Part shown: positions 36,796 through 46,828 of the stretch, piece by piece
Numbering within the stretch: the stretch's first letter is position 1
Layout: every line of letters begins with the position of its first letter
NCBI RefSeq assembly: GCF_025847235.1
Contig: NZ_JAOZEW010000029.1
Location: 1-63,159 of the forward strand
Length of the DNA: 63,159 bases
Origin: Flavobacterium shii
GTDB lineage: Bacteria > Bacteroidota > Bacteroidia > Flavobacteriales > Flavobacteriaceae
Direction of reading: 5' to 3'
The notes under the pieces: model-generated
Told to the model about the DNA's origin: nothing
Database searches by the model: none
Seen by the model: the letters and a program-made list of their open reading frames with translations, nothing else
Made by a program: the position numbers and the translations under genes

Positions 36796-37890
36796 ATGAA
36801 AAAATATATAAAATTTCTTGGTCTTTTTGCCTTGGCAGTAATTCAATTTTCTTGCTCAGGTAATGATTCCTCAGATGCACAAGCTATCCCGCCAGATGCA
36901 AATGATACTTTCATCAGAGCCTCGGATGTTTCTTTTCTTCCTCAAATGGAAGCTTTGGGCACTAAGTTTTACAATAATGGTAAAGCAGAAGAGATGCTTA
37001 CAACACTTAAAAATGCAGGTTGTAATACAGTCCGAATTCGTTTATGGAAAAACCCTGCATTTGGGTATTCTGGTTTAAGTGAAGTGAAACAATTAGCTCA
37101 AAAAGCAAGACAAACTGGTCTTAGAGTTTGGTTAACAGTACACTATTCAGATACTTGGGCAGATCCGGGTGAGCAAACTGTTCCTCAGGAGTGGAAAAAT
37201 TTGTCTTTTGCAGATTTAAAAGCGGCAGTTTCGTCTTATACTTCAACAATTATGGAAGAAATTAAGCCTGATATTATTCAAATTGGTAATGAAATCAATA
37301 GTGGATTACTATGGCCACAAGGAAATTTAATCGATAATGAACAACAATGTATTGCTTTACTAAGTGCTGCCAGCGCAACAGTGCGTAGTAAATCTCCAGG
37401 CACAAAAATAATGATTCATTATGCAGGTGTAAATGGCGGGGCTACAGATTGGTTTTTTACCAAAATGAAAAGTGTAGATTACGATTATATTGGATTATCG
37501 TATTATCCTGTTTGGCACGGTAAAGATTTAACAGTTATAAAGAATACAATTGATGCTTTAGGAAAAAAATTCAGTAAAAAAGTCCTGATTGCAGAAACTG
37601 CTTATCCTTTTACCTTATTACACAACGATCAAACTAATAATATTGTAGGTACAAACGATCAATTGGTTCCTGGATATCCTGCAACTCCTGCCGGACAAAG
37701 AACTTTTGTTTTTGCAATTAAAAATATAGTAAAAGCATCAGAATACGGACAAGGATTTGCGTATTGGGGCGGAGAATGGGTGGCTTTTAAAGGGCCACAA
37801 TCTCAAAGTGGCTCTACATTCGAAAATCAAGCTTTATACAGTTTTGACAACAATGCCTTATCAGTAATGCAAGCTTTCAGTAAAGACTAA
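36796..37890 (+). CDS. GH53 endo-beta-1,4-galactanase, lipoprotein
   Basis: Cleaves internal beta-1,4-galactosyl bonds in pectic galactan or type I arabinogalactan. The lipoprotein signal ends QFSC (Cys20). The acid/base is E166 in IQIGNEINSG and the nucleophile E267 in VLIAETAYP; the HYSDTWADPG stretch is the family hallmark. 364 residues, single domain. It probably acts on long chains at the cell surface. The second GH53 gene starts three bases after its stop. Confidence 0.93.
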   Translation: MKKYIKFLGLFALAVIQFSCSGNDSSDAQAIPPDANDTFIRASDVSFLPQMEALGTKFYNNGKAEEMLTTLKNAGCNTVRIRLWKNPAFGYSGLSEVKQLAQKARQTGLRVWLTVHYSDTWADPGEQTVPQEWKNLSFADLKAAVSSYTSTIMEEIKPDIIQIGNEINSGLLWPQGNLIDNEQQCIALLSAASATVRSKSPGTKIMIHYAGVNGGATDWFFTKMKSVDYDYIGLSYYPVWHGKDLTVIKNTIDALGKKFSKKVLIAETAYPFTLLHNDQTNNIVGTNDQLVPGYPATPAGQRTFVFAIKNIVKASEYGQGFAYWGGEWVAFKGPQSQSGSTFENQALYSFDNNALSVMQAFSKD

Positions 37891-37893
37891 AAT

Positions 37894-38925
37894 ATGAAAA
37901 AATCACTTAAAGTTGTATCTTTTTTAATGATAATTGCCGTTCTATTTGCTTCATGCAAATCTAAAATAGCAAGTGAAAAAAAATCTTTTTCAAAAGGAGC
38001 AGATGTAGGCTGGCTGCCACAAATGGAAGCAACAGGCTATAAGTTTTATGATGCAGACGGTTCTCAAAAAGACTGTCTGCAATTATTAAAAGATCGTGGT
38101 ATCAATACAATTCGTTTGCGCGTTTGGGTAAATCCAAATGATGATAAAGCAAGTGGACACTGCAGTCCGGAAGAAACAGTTGTCATGGCAGTTCGTGCGC
38201 AAAAAATGGGAATGCGAATCATGATTGATTTTCACTACAGCGATTCCTGGGCAGATCCCGGAAAGCAAAAAAAGCCCGCTGCATGGGAAAATCATTCTTT
38301 TCCCGAATTGCTAAATGATGTATATAAACATACTTATGATGTTTTGAAATTATTAAAAAATGCTGGAGTAACCCCCGAATGGGTTCAAGTTGGAAATGAA
38401 ATTCCAGGCGGTATGCTTTGGCCAGAAGGAAGTACAGACAACTTTGGTCAACTGGCACAATTACTAGATAAAGGGTATGAAGCAACTAAGGCGATTGACT
38501 CCAAAATTAAAGTTATTGTGCATTTGGACGAAGGAAATAAAAATGAAAAATTCAGATGGTTTTTTGATAAAGCCACAGAACACAATGTAAAGTATGATGT
38601 TATTGGGTTATCGTATTATCCGTATTGGTTAAAAAGCGATTACAAAGAAAGTATCACCGATTTAGAAAATAATCTAAAAGACATGGCTTCACGCTACAAT
38701 AAAGAAGTAATGGTAGTAGAAGTTGGTGGCGATTATACATTAGTTGAAAACACCAATGAAATGCTTGAAGCCACTATAAAAGCAGTGAAAAATGTTCCCG
38801 ATAATAAAGGCTTAGGTGTAATTTACTGGGAACCAGAAGGCGAAAAAAGCTGGAGCGGTTACCAACTAAATGCTTGGTTGGACAACGGAAAACCTTCACC
38901 GGCACTTGATGCTTTTAAAGAATAA
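37894..38925 (+). CDS. Second GH53 endo-beta-1,4-galactanase, lipoprotein
   Basis: The lipoprotein signal ends FASC (Cys21). The acid/base is E169 in VQVGNEIPGG and the nucleophile E276 in VMVVEVGGDY; HYSDSWADPG is conserved. 343 residues. It is clearly diverged from the preceding GH53, so this is not a recent duplication. After the cysteine it has basic residues (KSKIASEKK) instead of the serine-aspartate stretch of its neighbour, which may mean a periplasmic rather than surface position. It may therefore trim shorter oligosaccharides after import. Confidence 0.93.
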   Translation: MKKSLKVVSFLMIIAVLFASCKSKIASEKKSFSKGADVGWLPQMEATGYKFYDADGSQKDCLQLLKDRGINTIRLRVWVNPNDDKASGHCSPEETVVMAVRAQKMGMRIMIDFHYSDSWADPGKQKKPAAWENHSFPELLNDVYKHTYDVLKLLKNAGVTPEWVQVGNEIPGGMLWPEGSTDNFGQLAQLLDKGYEATKAIDSKIKVIVHLDEGNKNEKFRWFFDKATEHNVKYDVIGLSYYPYWLKSDYKESITDLENNLKDMASRYNKEVMVVEVGGDYTLVENTNEMLEATIKAVKNVPDNKGLGVIYWEPEGEKSWSGYQLNAWLDNGKPSPALDAFKE

Positions 38926-39016
38926 ATCACAATTAACTGATGCTTAAAAATCAGTATAAGCCATTTAACAAATTAAGAATATTTAAAACTTAATTTCTAA
39001 ATGGTCAAAAAATAAA

Positions 39017-41365
39017 ATGAATATGAAATTAATTTTTAAATCAATCTTTTTCTTGTTTCTAATCACTTTTTCTTTTGGAAAAGTTCAGGCACAATCTCGT
39101 ACAAAAATCAATTTTGGTGCCGATTGGGAATTTAAAAGAGAAGAAGGTTCCTCTCCAAATTGGGAAAAAGTTACAATTCCGCATACCAATCGACTTGAGA
39201 AATTAGTAGTAATTAAACAGTTTCAGGGAACTTCGTGGTATCAGAAAAAATTCAAAACTGAGGCTTCAAAAGATCAAAAAACTTTTTTGTACTTTGAAGG
39301 TGTTATGCAGGAAGCTGATGTTTGGATTAATGATAAAAAAGTAGCAAATCATAAGGGTGGTTATTTACCTTTTACTGTTGATGTTACACCATACTTAAAT
39401 TCAAATAATGAAAATACGATTAAAGTAAAAGTCAACAATGAAGACAATCCGGATTTTTTACCTGGAAAGCCTTTGAAAGATCTGGACTTTAATTATTATG
39501 GAGGAATCTATAGAAATGTATATTTAATTAAAACTTCCAAATTATATATTACAGATGCCGTTGCTGCCAATAAAGTAGCTGGGGGAGGAGTATACGTTAA
39601 TTTTGAAAATATAGGTAAAGATGAAGCTTCTGGAAGTATTCAGGTACATTTAAAAAATGAATTTGAAAGTGATAAAAATACTTTTTTGAAATTTATTTTA
39701 ACCGATAATAAAGGAAAAAAAGCAGAATTTAAATCTGAAAATTTTGCTATAAAATCAAACACTGATTTTACTTTGGTACAAAAAATTTCGGTTAAAAAAC
39801 CAAAATTATGGTCTATAAAGAATCCTAATTTATACCAATTAGAAGTTCAGGTTATTTTGGATAATAAAATTGTTGATTCTAATTTATTAAAAGTTGGAAT
39901 CAGAAAGTCTGAATTAAAAGCTGATGGGTATTATTTAAACGATAAAAAAATATATCTCAACGGAACCAATGAACATCAGGAATATCCATATTTAGGATAT
40001 GCAATTTCTGATGAGGCGCAATATCGTGATGCTGTAAAAATTAAGAATGCCGGCTTTGATTTCGTTCGATTGTCACATTATCCTCATGCAGAAGCTTTTT
40101 TAAATGCTTGCGACGAATTAGGGATTTTGGTTATGAATAGTTTAACTGGATGGCAATTTTTTGGTAATGAAACTTTTCAAAAAAATGCGTATCAGGATAT
40201 TCGGGATATGGCAAGGAGGGATAGAAATCATCCAAGTATTATTTTTTGGGAATCCTCGCTGAATGAGACAGAAATGAGTGAAACCTTTATGAAAGAAGCT
40301 ACTAAAACGCTAAAAGAAGAATTACCATTTGCTCATAATTATAGTGCAAGCTGGATTGATAATGAAAATTATGATTTATTTATTCCTGCACGTCAGCATG
40401 CAAAAGCACCTGATTATTGGACAAAATACAGCAAGGGAAATCGTAAAATTTTCATTGCCGAATATGGCGATTGGGAATATTATGCACAAAATGCCGGTTT
40501 TAACCAAACTGAGTTTTCGAATTTAAAAGAAGATGAAAGAACTTCCAGACAATTAAGAAGTAATGGCGAAAAACGCTTGTTACAGCAAGCATATAATTTT
40601 CAGGAAGCTTCTAACTCCAACCGAAAAGGGGCAGAAACTATTGGAGAAGCCAACTGGTTAATGTTTGATTATAATCGTGGTTATAGTCCGGATCTGGAGA
40701 GTTCAGGAATTAGTGATATTTTCAGAATTCCAAAATTTGCTTATTATTTTTATCAAAGCCAGCGTGATGCCAATGTAGTTCTGGATAAAAAACTAGCGTC
40801 GGGACCAATGGTTAATATTGCAAATTACTGGACAGCAGAATCGCCTTTGAATGTTACTGTTTACAGTAATTGTGATGAGGTAGCTTTATATTTAAATGAT
40901 CTTTTGGTTGCCAAAGAAAGACCATTCATTGGTGGCAATAGTGACAAATTACAACACGCTCCTTTTATCTTTAAAATAGAGAAATTTAAAGCAGGAACGT
41001 TACGAGCAGAAGGTTTTATTAATGGAAAAAAAGTAGCTTCAAATGTGGTGAGAACCCCGGAAACAGCTTCAAGAATAGAGTTGAGTTATGACATTTCATC
41101 CAAAGCTGTTAATCCGGAATATCCCGATATGGTTTTTGTTTATGCCAAAATCACCGATGCAAACGGAACAGTTATCCCAACAGCAACCAGCGAAGTAACT
41201 TTTGCTTTAAGCGAAGGAAATGCAGAGATAATAGGTCAAAATCCAATTAATGCTGAAGCTGGAATTGCAACTATTATTCTTAAAACTAAGGATCTAAAAA
41301 ATAAAATTGTACTTAAAGCTTCGTCAGGTCAATTAAAAGACAGCACTATTTCAATTACAAAATAA
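39017..41365 (+). CDS. GH2 beta-galactosidase
   Basis: Releases galactose from the ends of galacto-oligosaccharides. A signal peptide (1-26, ending VQAQ) precedes a GH2 sugar-binding domain (about 30-175), an immunoglobulin-like domain (about 176-297) and the TIM barrel. The acid/base is E417 in ESSLNET and the nucleophile E482 in FIAEYGDWE. Two further beta domains complete the 782 residues. No lipobox or T9SS signal is seen, so it should be periplasmic. It is the last gene of the locus and is followed by a long hairpin. Confidence 0.92.
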   Translation: MNMKLIFKSIFFLFLITFSFGKVQAQSRTKINFGADWEFKREEGSSPNWEKVTIPHTNRLEKLVVIKQFQGTSWYQKKFKTEASKDQKTFLYFEGVMQEADVWINDKKVANHKGGYLPFTVDVTPYLNSNNENTIKVKVNNEDNPDFLPGKPLKDLDFNYYGGIYRNVYLIKTSKLYITDAVAANKVAGGGVYVNFENIGKDEASGSIQVHLKNEFESDKNTFLKFILTDNKGKKAEFKSENFAIKSNTDFTLVQKISVKKPKLWSIKNPNLYQLEVQVILDNKIVDSNLLKVGIRKSELKADGYYLNDKKIYLNGTNEHQEYPYLGYAISDEAQYRDAVKIKNAGFDFVRLSHYPHAEAFLNACDELGILVMNSLTGWQFFGNETFQKNAYQDIRDMARRDRNHPSIIFWESSLNETEMSETFMKEATKTLKEELPFAHNYSASWIDNENYDLFIPARQHAKAPDYWTKYSKGNRKIFIAEYGDWEYYAQNAGFNQTEFSNLKEDERTSRQLRSNGEKRLLQQAYNFQEASNSNRKGAETIGEANWLMFDYNRGYSPDLESSGISDIFRIPKFAYYFYQSQRDANVVLDKKLASGPMVNIANYWTAESPLNVTVYSNCDEVALYLNDLLVAKERPFIGGNSDKLQHAPFIFKIEKFKAGTLRAEGFINGKKVASNVVRTPETASRIELSYDISSKAVNPEYPDMVFVYAKITDANGTVIPTATSEVTFALSEGNAEIIGQNPINAEAGIATIILKTKDLKNKIVLKASSGQLKDSTISITK

Positions 41366-41413
41366 TAATGCAATAGTAAAGACATCCTTTTGAGAGGATT
41401 CTAAATTAATTAA

Positions 41414-41470
41414 AAATTCAGGTATATAGCTGCTCTAAATTAATTATGGAAGCTATATACTTGAATTTAT
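41414..41470 (+). terminator. Terminator at the end of the galactan locus
   Basis: AAATTCA plus GTATATAGCT pair with AGCTATATAC plus TTGAATTT across a 19-base loop. This is the strongest stem between the GH2 gene and the convergent protease gene. Confidence 0.7.
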
Positions 41471-41525
41471 TGTATAAAAAACATTCGAAGTTCAGTTTTA
41501 ACAAAGGATAAATCTTGTTTTATAA

Positions 41526-41549
41526 TGAGGTTATTACCGCTATAACCTG
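41526..41549 (-). terminator. Weak hairpin after the subtilisin-like protease gene
   Basis: AGGTTAT and ATAACCT form a seven-pair stem 11 bases past the minus-strand stop at 41560. The run after it is A/T-mixed, so termination strength is uncertain. Confidence 0.4.
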
Positions 41550-41559
41550 AAATAATAGC

Positions 41560-44274
41560 TTAATAAACTGCAATTTTCCCTGTTTGTATTTCGCCTAAGC
41601 TTGTAATTATTTTATAGATATAAATTCCCGCTGCAGTATTTTTTAGATTGATAGTATTGCTTTTTGAAAGTAACGGAGATGTAATGGTATTTTGTCCGCT
41701 AATGTTGTACAAATAAAAAATAGCGTTTTCCTCTTTTTTGGCTTCAATATTTAATTCTTCATTTTTGCTTAAAAGCGTAGGATGGACAAAAAACAAATCA
41801 TTACCTATATAATTAGTATTAAGAATTAGAGAACTTATTTCATTATTGTTTTCTAAAATTAGATTGATTTTATATTTATTGCTGCCTTTTATTGGGGCAA
41901 TATCAAGAAAAGAAAATGTCTTTGAATTGATATCATTTATGGTATTAATAACACCTTCGGCATTATTAATTATTTTTATTAAGTCAATTCTTTTGATATT
42001 ATATAAACTGAAAAGACTGGCGTTAATCCTTACTTTGTCCTCCTCATAAATTTCTGCCAAAGCTAATTCGAAATAACAATTTGAGTTTTGTGCATACTTT
42101 AATGTTGACTCACTTTTTATTCCTTCGCTATTTTCAAATACTGGAATAACAGTGTGAATTTTTTCATCTGTATAAGTATAATTAGCGTTTGTTGTTTGTT
42201 CCTTAAATTCTAAATTATCTCCTATGAGTTGGTAAATATTAAACGAAGTAACATCGGCTGGTTTATCCCAATTAATCTCGGTTGTGCCATCACAAACTAA
42301 GCTTGTACGGATATTTAAATCATAAGAAATCGTAAAACTATCAGAGATATAATCGGTATTATTAATGTTCATTTTTAATTTGGCTTTTGAGAATTTTTTT
42401 TCTGTAGGAGTATAAGTAAATTGTTCGCTATCTAGATTTATACCATTTGCGATAATTTCCCAAGTCTGCCCATTATTGTAACTAATAGATAATTGTCCAG
42501 GGAAACCAGAAAATGAAGAATTCCATTTAAAAGGGGAGATCGTCTTACCATCATAGGGGAAATTATCATTATTGACAGGGTAATTCCATTCAAATTGATT
42601 TTGTAATTCATATTCGTAAGCGATGCTGTATTCTTGAGACGCATTCGAGACGTATGCACCAATGATATTGATAGTATAAGACCCGGAAACAGGGGTTTCA
42701 ATAGTCACTTGTTCTATATTATTAATTTTATCTTTTCCTCTTACAGCTTCCTGCAGAGGTGCATCAGGATTAAGAATCCATGGTAAAAAAGTAGTATTTT
42801 CAGCCGAAATAACCTCTATATCTAAATCGTTTACCAAACTTATATTACTATTGATTGCAGCGGGCAAATCGTTCCAAACTAATGTTATTTTTAAGTTTTT
42901 TGCATTTGCAGGAAGGGTAATGGTATGTGAATTTGTCTGACCAGATGTCAAATTACCAGATATAATTCTATTTTCGCTGATCGTTTTTAAGCTTTTATCA
43001 GCATTGATATTACCATAACCATAGGTAAAATCCGGACCTATGTTGCCTAAATCTTTTGCGCTATTAATTAAAATTGCTTTTGTAAGGGCATTTGTCAAAG
43101 GGGTATTGTTTATCGTTTTATAATGTTGTTTCATAAGCGTAATAATTCCTGTAGCTAATGCTGTAGAATTTGAAGTTCCTTGTGTGCTAAAGGCTACTAA
43201 CTCTGGTTTTATTCGGCCGTCATAGGCTGGACCTTTTGAAGAAAACGGCATAATTACCTCGTTTTGATCAATACAACCCAATGCGATACTATTTTTGGAT
43301 TGCTTGAAATTACCAGTAATAGATTTATAACCTTGAAGACCACTATTACCGGAGGAAAAACAATGAGTTAAATCGGTATTTAAGAATAATTGCGAGTCAT
43401 AAGCATTAGCGAGCGAACCATAAAAATTCTCAATCACTGTACCGTAGGAATGATTTTGGGTCGTAGCACCTTGTAAAGTTTCTATTTCATCAGGATAGAT
43501 ATTCAAAAAATCAGACGATTGTAACTTAGCCTTTTGAGCGACGCCTTTTCCTAGTGCAGAACTATTTCCTAATCCGGAAACTATAGTTGCCATAGCCGTC
43601 GCATGGCTCGATACAATAGCCGATTGTGTAGGGGAAAGAATGTGCTTATTTAATAGATCAATATCATTTACATCAAATAAATCATCTTTGATAGCTACAA
43701 TTTGATTTTCGCCTGTTAAAAGAGGAAAATTAGTATTGGCTTTATTTATAGCATTGACACTAAAATTTTGATCTATTATTTTAGATTCACCTTTTGGTTG
43801 CAGTGATTCTTGCGAAATAGAAGACACACTGTTCAAATCTATAATTTCATCTATAATTTTTTTGGAATCACTTTTTATGATTACAAGATGGTTATCTAAT
43901 ATTTTGATATCAGAAATATTCATTGATTTCAAGTCGGTAATTAATGCATTGATAGTATCAGTTGCAATTATATACTGCTTGTCTTCCTTATGATCTGAAA
44001 AATTTGATGGTAATTTCCATAAACTATTAACTGGGAGAATTTTTTTTGAAGGTTGATTAGATCTTAAACTTTCATTTTCAACAATGCAAAAAGTACTGTC
44101 GAGTTTTTTTACAATCTTGTATTTGTTGTGATGTGCATTTTCTAAAGATGTAAAATAGTATTTCTCAAATTTTATTTCGTTTTCTTTTTTTATGTATCGT
44201 TTCCATTTTTCAGAGCTTTGTGAGAGGCAGGTTGTCGTTATTATAAAGAGGAGAAAAGTAATTTGTTTCTTCAT
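41560..44274 (-). CDS. Secreted S8 (subtilisin-like) protease with a T9SS sorting domain
   Basis: A signal peptide (about 1-19) and a propeptide-like region lead to an S8 core. The core has Asp in VAIKDDLFD (about 197), His224 in SHATAMAT, the oxyanion Asn310 in SSGNSG and Ser368 in GTSNSTALATG. The His motif is HAT rather than the usual HGT. Beta domains follow (about 430-820). The last 80 residues (FYLYNISGQ, AAGIYIYKIIT, GKIAVY) are a type A sorting signal for type IX secretion. The protein is therefore exported to the surface or medium and probably degrades protein. 904 residues. It converges on the galactan locus and diverges from the HEIGH protease. Confidence 0.9.
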   Translation of the reverse strand: MKKQITFLLFIITTTCLSQSSEKWKRYIKKENEIKFEKYYFTSLENAHHNKYKIVKKLDSTFCIVENESLRSNQPSKKILPVNSLWKLPSNFSDHKEDKQYIIATDTINALITDLKSMNISDIKILDNHLVIIKSDSKKIIDEIIDLNSVSSISQESLQPKGESKIIDQNFSVNAINKANTNFPLLTGENQIVAIKDDLFDVNDIDLLNKHILSPTQSAIVSSHATAMATIVSGLGNSSALGKGVAQKAKLQSSDFLNIYPDEIETLQGATTQNHSYGTVIENFYGSLANAYDSQLFLNTDLTHCFSSGNSGLQGYKSITGNFKQSKNSIALGCIDQNEVIMPFSSKGPAYDGRIKPELVAFSTQGTSNSTALATGIITLMKQHYKTINNTPLTNALTKAILINSAKDLGNIGPDFTYGYGNINADKSLKTISENRIISGNLTSGQTNSHTITLPANAKNLKITLVWNDLPAAINSNISLVNDLDIEVISAENTTFLPWILNPDAPLQEAVRGKDKINNIEQVTIETPVSGSYTINIIGAYVSNASQEYSIAYEYELQNQFEWNYPVNNDNFPYDGKTISPFKWNSSFSGFPGQLSISYNNGQTWEIIANGINLDSEQFTYTPTEKKFSKAKLKMNINNTDYISDSFTISYDLNIRTSLVCDGTTEINWDKPADVTSFNIYQLIGDNLEFKEQTTNANYTYTDEKIHTVIPVFENSEGIKSESTLKYAQNSNCYFELALAEIYEEDKVRINASLFSLYNIKRIDLIKIINNAEGVINTINDINSKTFSFLDIAPIKGSNKYKINLILENNNEISSLILNTNYIGNDLFFVHPTLLSKNEELNIEAKKEENAIFYLYNISGQNTITSPLLSKSNTINLKNTAAGIYIYKIITSLGEIQTGKIAVY

Positions 44275-44840
44275 TTACTGTAGATATTAGGGCAATTATA
44301 AACATTTTTATTAATGGTAAATGGTACAAAAATTAACTATTACAGCTGTTTATCACTTTTTAATTTAGATAAAATAAAGATGAAATTGTACTTAATGATT
44401 TCTTTTTGAAATATTTATCCATTGTAGGTAAGTCAAAGTTATTAAATTATTTGTAAAAATTTTATGAGTTTTTATTTCATTTAGAATCTCCAAAATCTAC
44501 ATGATAATATTTCCTTTTTATAACCTTGTTTTTATTTTTAATGTGGTACAAAATTGTAAAATCATTTTTTAGCACATGCTGGACAAAATAAAATATTAAA
44601 ACAGTTTTATTATGTGTAATAGGTTGATTTGTATTCGATTATTGATTTTACTGGGCTTGTAGCAATAGTCAGATAATTAGCATTAAAAACTCATATAAAA
44701 TAATATAACAAAAAGCGTTAAATTTGTTAAATAATTATTTCATAAGTATTTTAAGATTAAAATTTTTATAAATTTGAGAATGAATATTTTGTAAAGCCCC
44801 TAATTTTTCAACTTATTTTAATAACCCAAAACACCTACTT
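44275..44840. other. Divergent promoter gap between two protease genes
   Basis: 566 AT-rich bases without a gene. Apart from a TAAATTTG box before the plus-strand gene, no repeat or stable hairpin stands out. The minus strand has a near match to the promoter box (TAATTTTTG, one base too long) about 50 bases before the S8 protease ATG. Confidence 0.5.
44769..44776 (+). promoter_or_regulatory. Candidate -7 box for the HEIGH protease gene
   Basis: TAAATTTG matches TAnnTTTG and lies 64 bases before the ATG. No TTG element is found at 17-23 bases upstream. Confidence 0.35.
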
Positions 44841-45674
44841 ATGAAAAAAATTAAATCAATTTTAGCCTTGTCATTTATAGCGCTAACAGTATTGTCCTGT
44901 AATAAAGAAGATGCACCAGGTCAATCAAATCAAGAATCTCTTAAAGTAACACCGGAAGTGTTAAATAAAATTAGTTCACTTTCACTGAATACTTCAGATG
45001 TTAAAGTGATTAAAAATACCAAACTAGATGGTACTACTGAGGATGCATTCCTGATAGAAGGAGATATCATCATTACTCAAGATCAATTAAAGAAAATGGA
45101 TCTTCACGGAGGTATTACCACAGAACAATACCGCACTACTAATCTAGTGTCTGCTCCAAGAACTATTAAAGTGGTTGGATTAACAGGGACTGGTACAGCA
45201 ACATCTCTAAGTGCAAATATGATTACTGGATTGCAAGCTGCCGTAAATAGATACAATAGTTTAGGATTGTCTATTAACTTTACACTAACCTTTAGTTCAA
45301 GTACTGCTGGTGCAAATATTGTTGTAGCAAGACAGGTTGGATCTGCCGGTGGAGTAGCTGGTTTCCCTTCAGGAGGGGCACCTTATAGTTCAGTTACATT
45401 ATATTCTGGATTAGATACTTATTCTACAGGTGTAAATGCTCACGTAGCTGCACACGAAATAGGTCACTGTATCGGTTTACGTCATACAGACTGGTTCAGC
45501 CGTCAAAGTTGTGGACAGAATGCAAGCGAAGGAACAGCTGGTGTTGGTGCAATCCTAATCCCGGGAACACCTTCAGGATATGATGCAACCTCTTTTATGA
45601 GAGCTTGTTTCAGTTCAAGCGAGACTGGAGCTTTCAATGCTAATGATGTTACAGCTCTGAATTATTTATATTAG
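44841..45674 (+). CDS. M57-type (HEIGH) zinc metalloprotease, lipoprotein
   Basis: A 277-residue lipoprotein (signal ends VLSC, Cys20). The zinc site AHEIGHCIGLRH gives H205, E206, H209 and H215, the HExxHxxxxxH metzincin pattern with the HEIGH core of the dual-action peptidase family. Residues about 100-165 form the N-terminal part of the catalytic fold. It is followed by a strong terminator and stands alone. Targets unknown; surface proteolysis is inferred from the lipoprotein signal. Confidence 0.9.
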   Translation: MKKIKSILALSFIALTVLSCNKEDAPGQSNQESLKVTPEVLNKISSLSLNTSDVKVIKNTKLDGTTEDAFLIEGDIIITQDQLKKMDLHGGITTEQYRTTNLVSAPRTIKVVGLTGTGTATSLSANMITGLQAAVNRYNSLGLSINFTLTFSSSTAGANIVVARQVGSAGGVAGFPSGGAPYSSVTLYSGLDTYSTGVNAHVAAHEIGHCIGLRHTDWFSRQSCGQNASEGTAGVGAILIPGTPSGYDATSFMRACFSSSETGAFNANDVTALNYLY

Positions 45675-45710
45675 AAGTTGAATTTGAATTAGAGTTGTCT
45701 TTACAAAATA

Positions 45711-45749
45711 CCAGAGGCTGTTTCATAATTTGTGAAGCAGCCTTTTTTT
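45711..45749 (+). terminator. Terminator after the HEIGH protease gene
   Basis: GGCTG-TTTCA pairs with TGAA-GCAGCC with a small internal mismatch, followed by seven T. Confidence 0.85.
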
Positions 45750-45971
45750 ATTGGATGTCTTTGCTAAATCGTTTGTTATTTTAATATTCTAAATGATATC
45801 TAATTAGAAAATACAGCAACTTGTTAGGTAATGAGATTGTAAATTTTTTAAGGTTTTTGAAAAAACACATAGCTTAGGAACAGTTTGTTTTTTGTGGTGC
45901 TTTGTGAAAATATCAAGTTAACAGCTATTTTAAAAAAAAGCAGGAATTCAAAGGAGATATAATTATCTTAA

Positions 45972-46640
45972 CTAAAAAGATTTAATAGTATAACCTAATC
46001 CTTTTATGGTATGAATTAGGTTGTTTTTGAAAGGGACATCTATTTTTTTTCTTAAAAAACTTATATAGACTTCTACAATATTAATATTCATATAAGAATC
46101 ATTATCCCAAACATTATCCAAAAGTTGCCACCGCGTTACGATAGTCTCTTTATTTCGGGCAAGAAAATAGAGTAATCTAAATTCTTTGGGAGTCAAAGTT
46201 ATTAATCGGCGTGCTCTTATTACTGTTTTGGTATTTCCGTTAATCTCTAAATCGTTTATTGTTATTATATTATTTTCATGAGTTGATCTACGATTCAAAG
46301 CATTTACCCGAGCATCGAGTTCATCAAAATTAAATGGTTTTGCAATATAATCATCGGCACCGGCATTGAGTGCAGTTATAACATTTTCGGAACTTATAAG
46401 ACTTGTTAAAACCAAAATAGGGACAAAAATTTTGCTTGCACGTAATTTTCTACATATTTCAAATCCATTTGTTTCTTGGGGGATTATATCTAAAATTACA
46501 ACATCATATTTATAATTATGAATCATTTCTAAAGCAGTATTTCCATCAATAGCAATGCTTACGTCGTTATTATTCTTAACGAAGCCTTTTTGTAAAGCAG
46601 ACAAGAGAATAGGTTCATTTTCAACTATTAGTAATTTCAT
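45972..46640 (-). CDS. OmpR-family response regulator without a neighbouring kinase
   Basis: A receiver domain (residues 1-115) with the phospho-acceptor D51 in VVILDIIP and KPFNFDEL near its end, then a winged-helix DNA-binding domain (about 125-220, LTPKEFRLLYFLARNKE, IHTIKGLGYTIKSF). The frame continues 13 codons upstream to a TTG, but the ATG at 46640 begins exactly at the receiver (MKLLIVENEP), giving 222 residues. No histidine kinase lies on either side. A partial copy of its 3' end and downstream DNA is present at 25241-25351. Confidence 0.93.
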   Translation of the reverse strand: MKLLIVENEPILLSALQKGFVKNNNDVSIAIDGNTALEMIHNYKYDVVILDIIPQETNGFEICRKLRASKIFVPILVLTSLISSENVITALNAGADDYIAKPFNFDELDARVNALNRRSTHENNIITINDLEINGNTKTVIRARRLITLTPKEFRLLYFLARNKETIVTRWQLLDNVWDNDSYMNINIVEVYISFLRKKIDVPFKNNLIHTIKGLGYTIKSF

Positions 46641-46767
46641 ATTAGTAGATTGTTGAAATGGTTTAGTTTTCCTATACAAAGGGGTAAATAGGCGTATAGA
46701 TATGCCTAGTAGATAAAAGAGTATTTAGGTATATTAATGGGTAATATTTACATGTATAAGTATAAAT

Positions 46768-46802
46768 AAAGCGAGTTAAATTATTATTTTTTAACTCGCT
46801 TT
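46768..46802 (-). terminator. Terminator after the OmpA-family gene
   Basis: AAAGCGAGTTAAA and TTTAACTCGCTTT form a perfect 13-pair stem around a nine-base loop. It separates the adhesin cluster from the response regulator gene. Confidence 0.88.
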
Positions 46803-46828
46803 ATTATTGTTGTTTATTGTAAGAATAA

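Noticed and set aside
45972..46679. A longer response regulator starting at 46679 (TTG)
   Set aside because: The extra 13 residues precede the receiver fold; the ATG at 46640 starts exactly at the conserved first strand.
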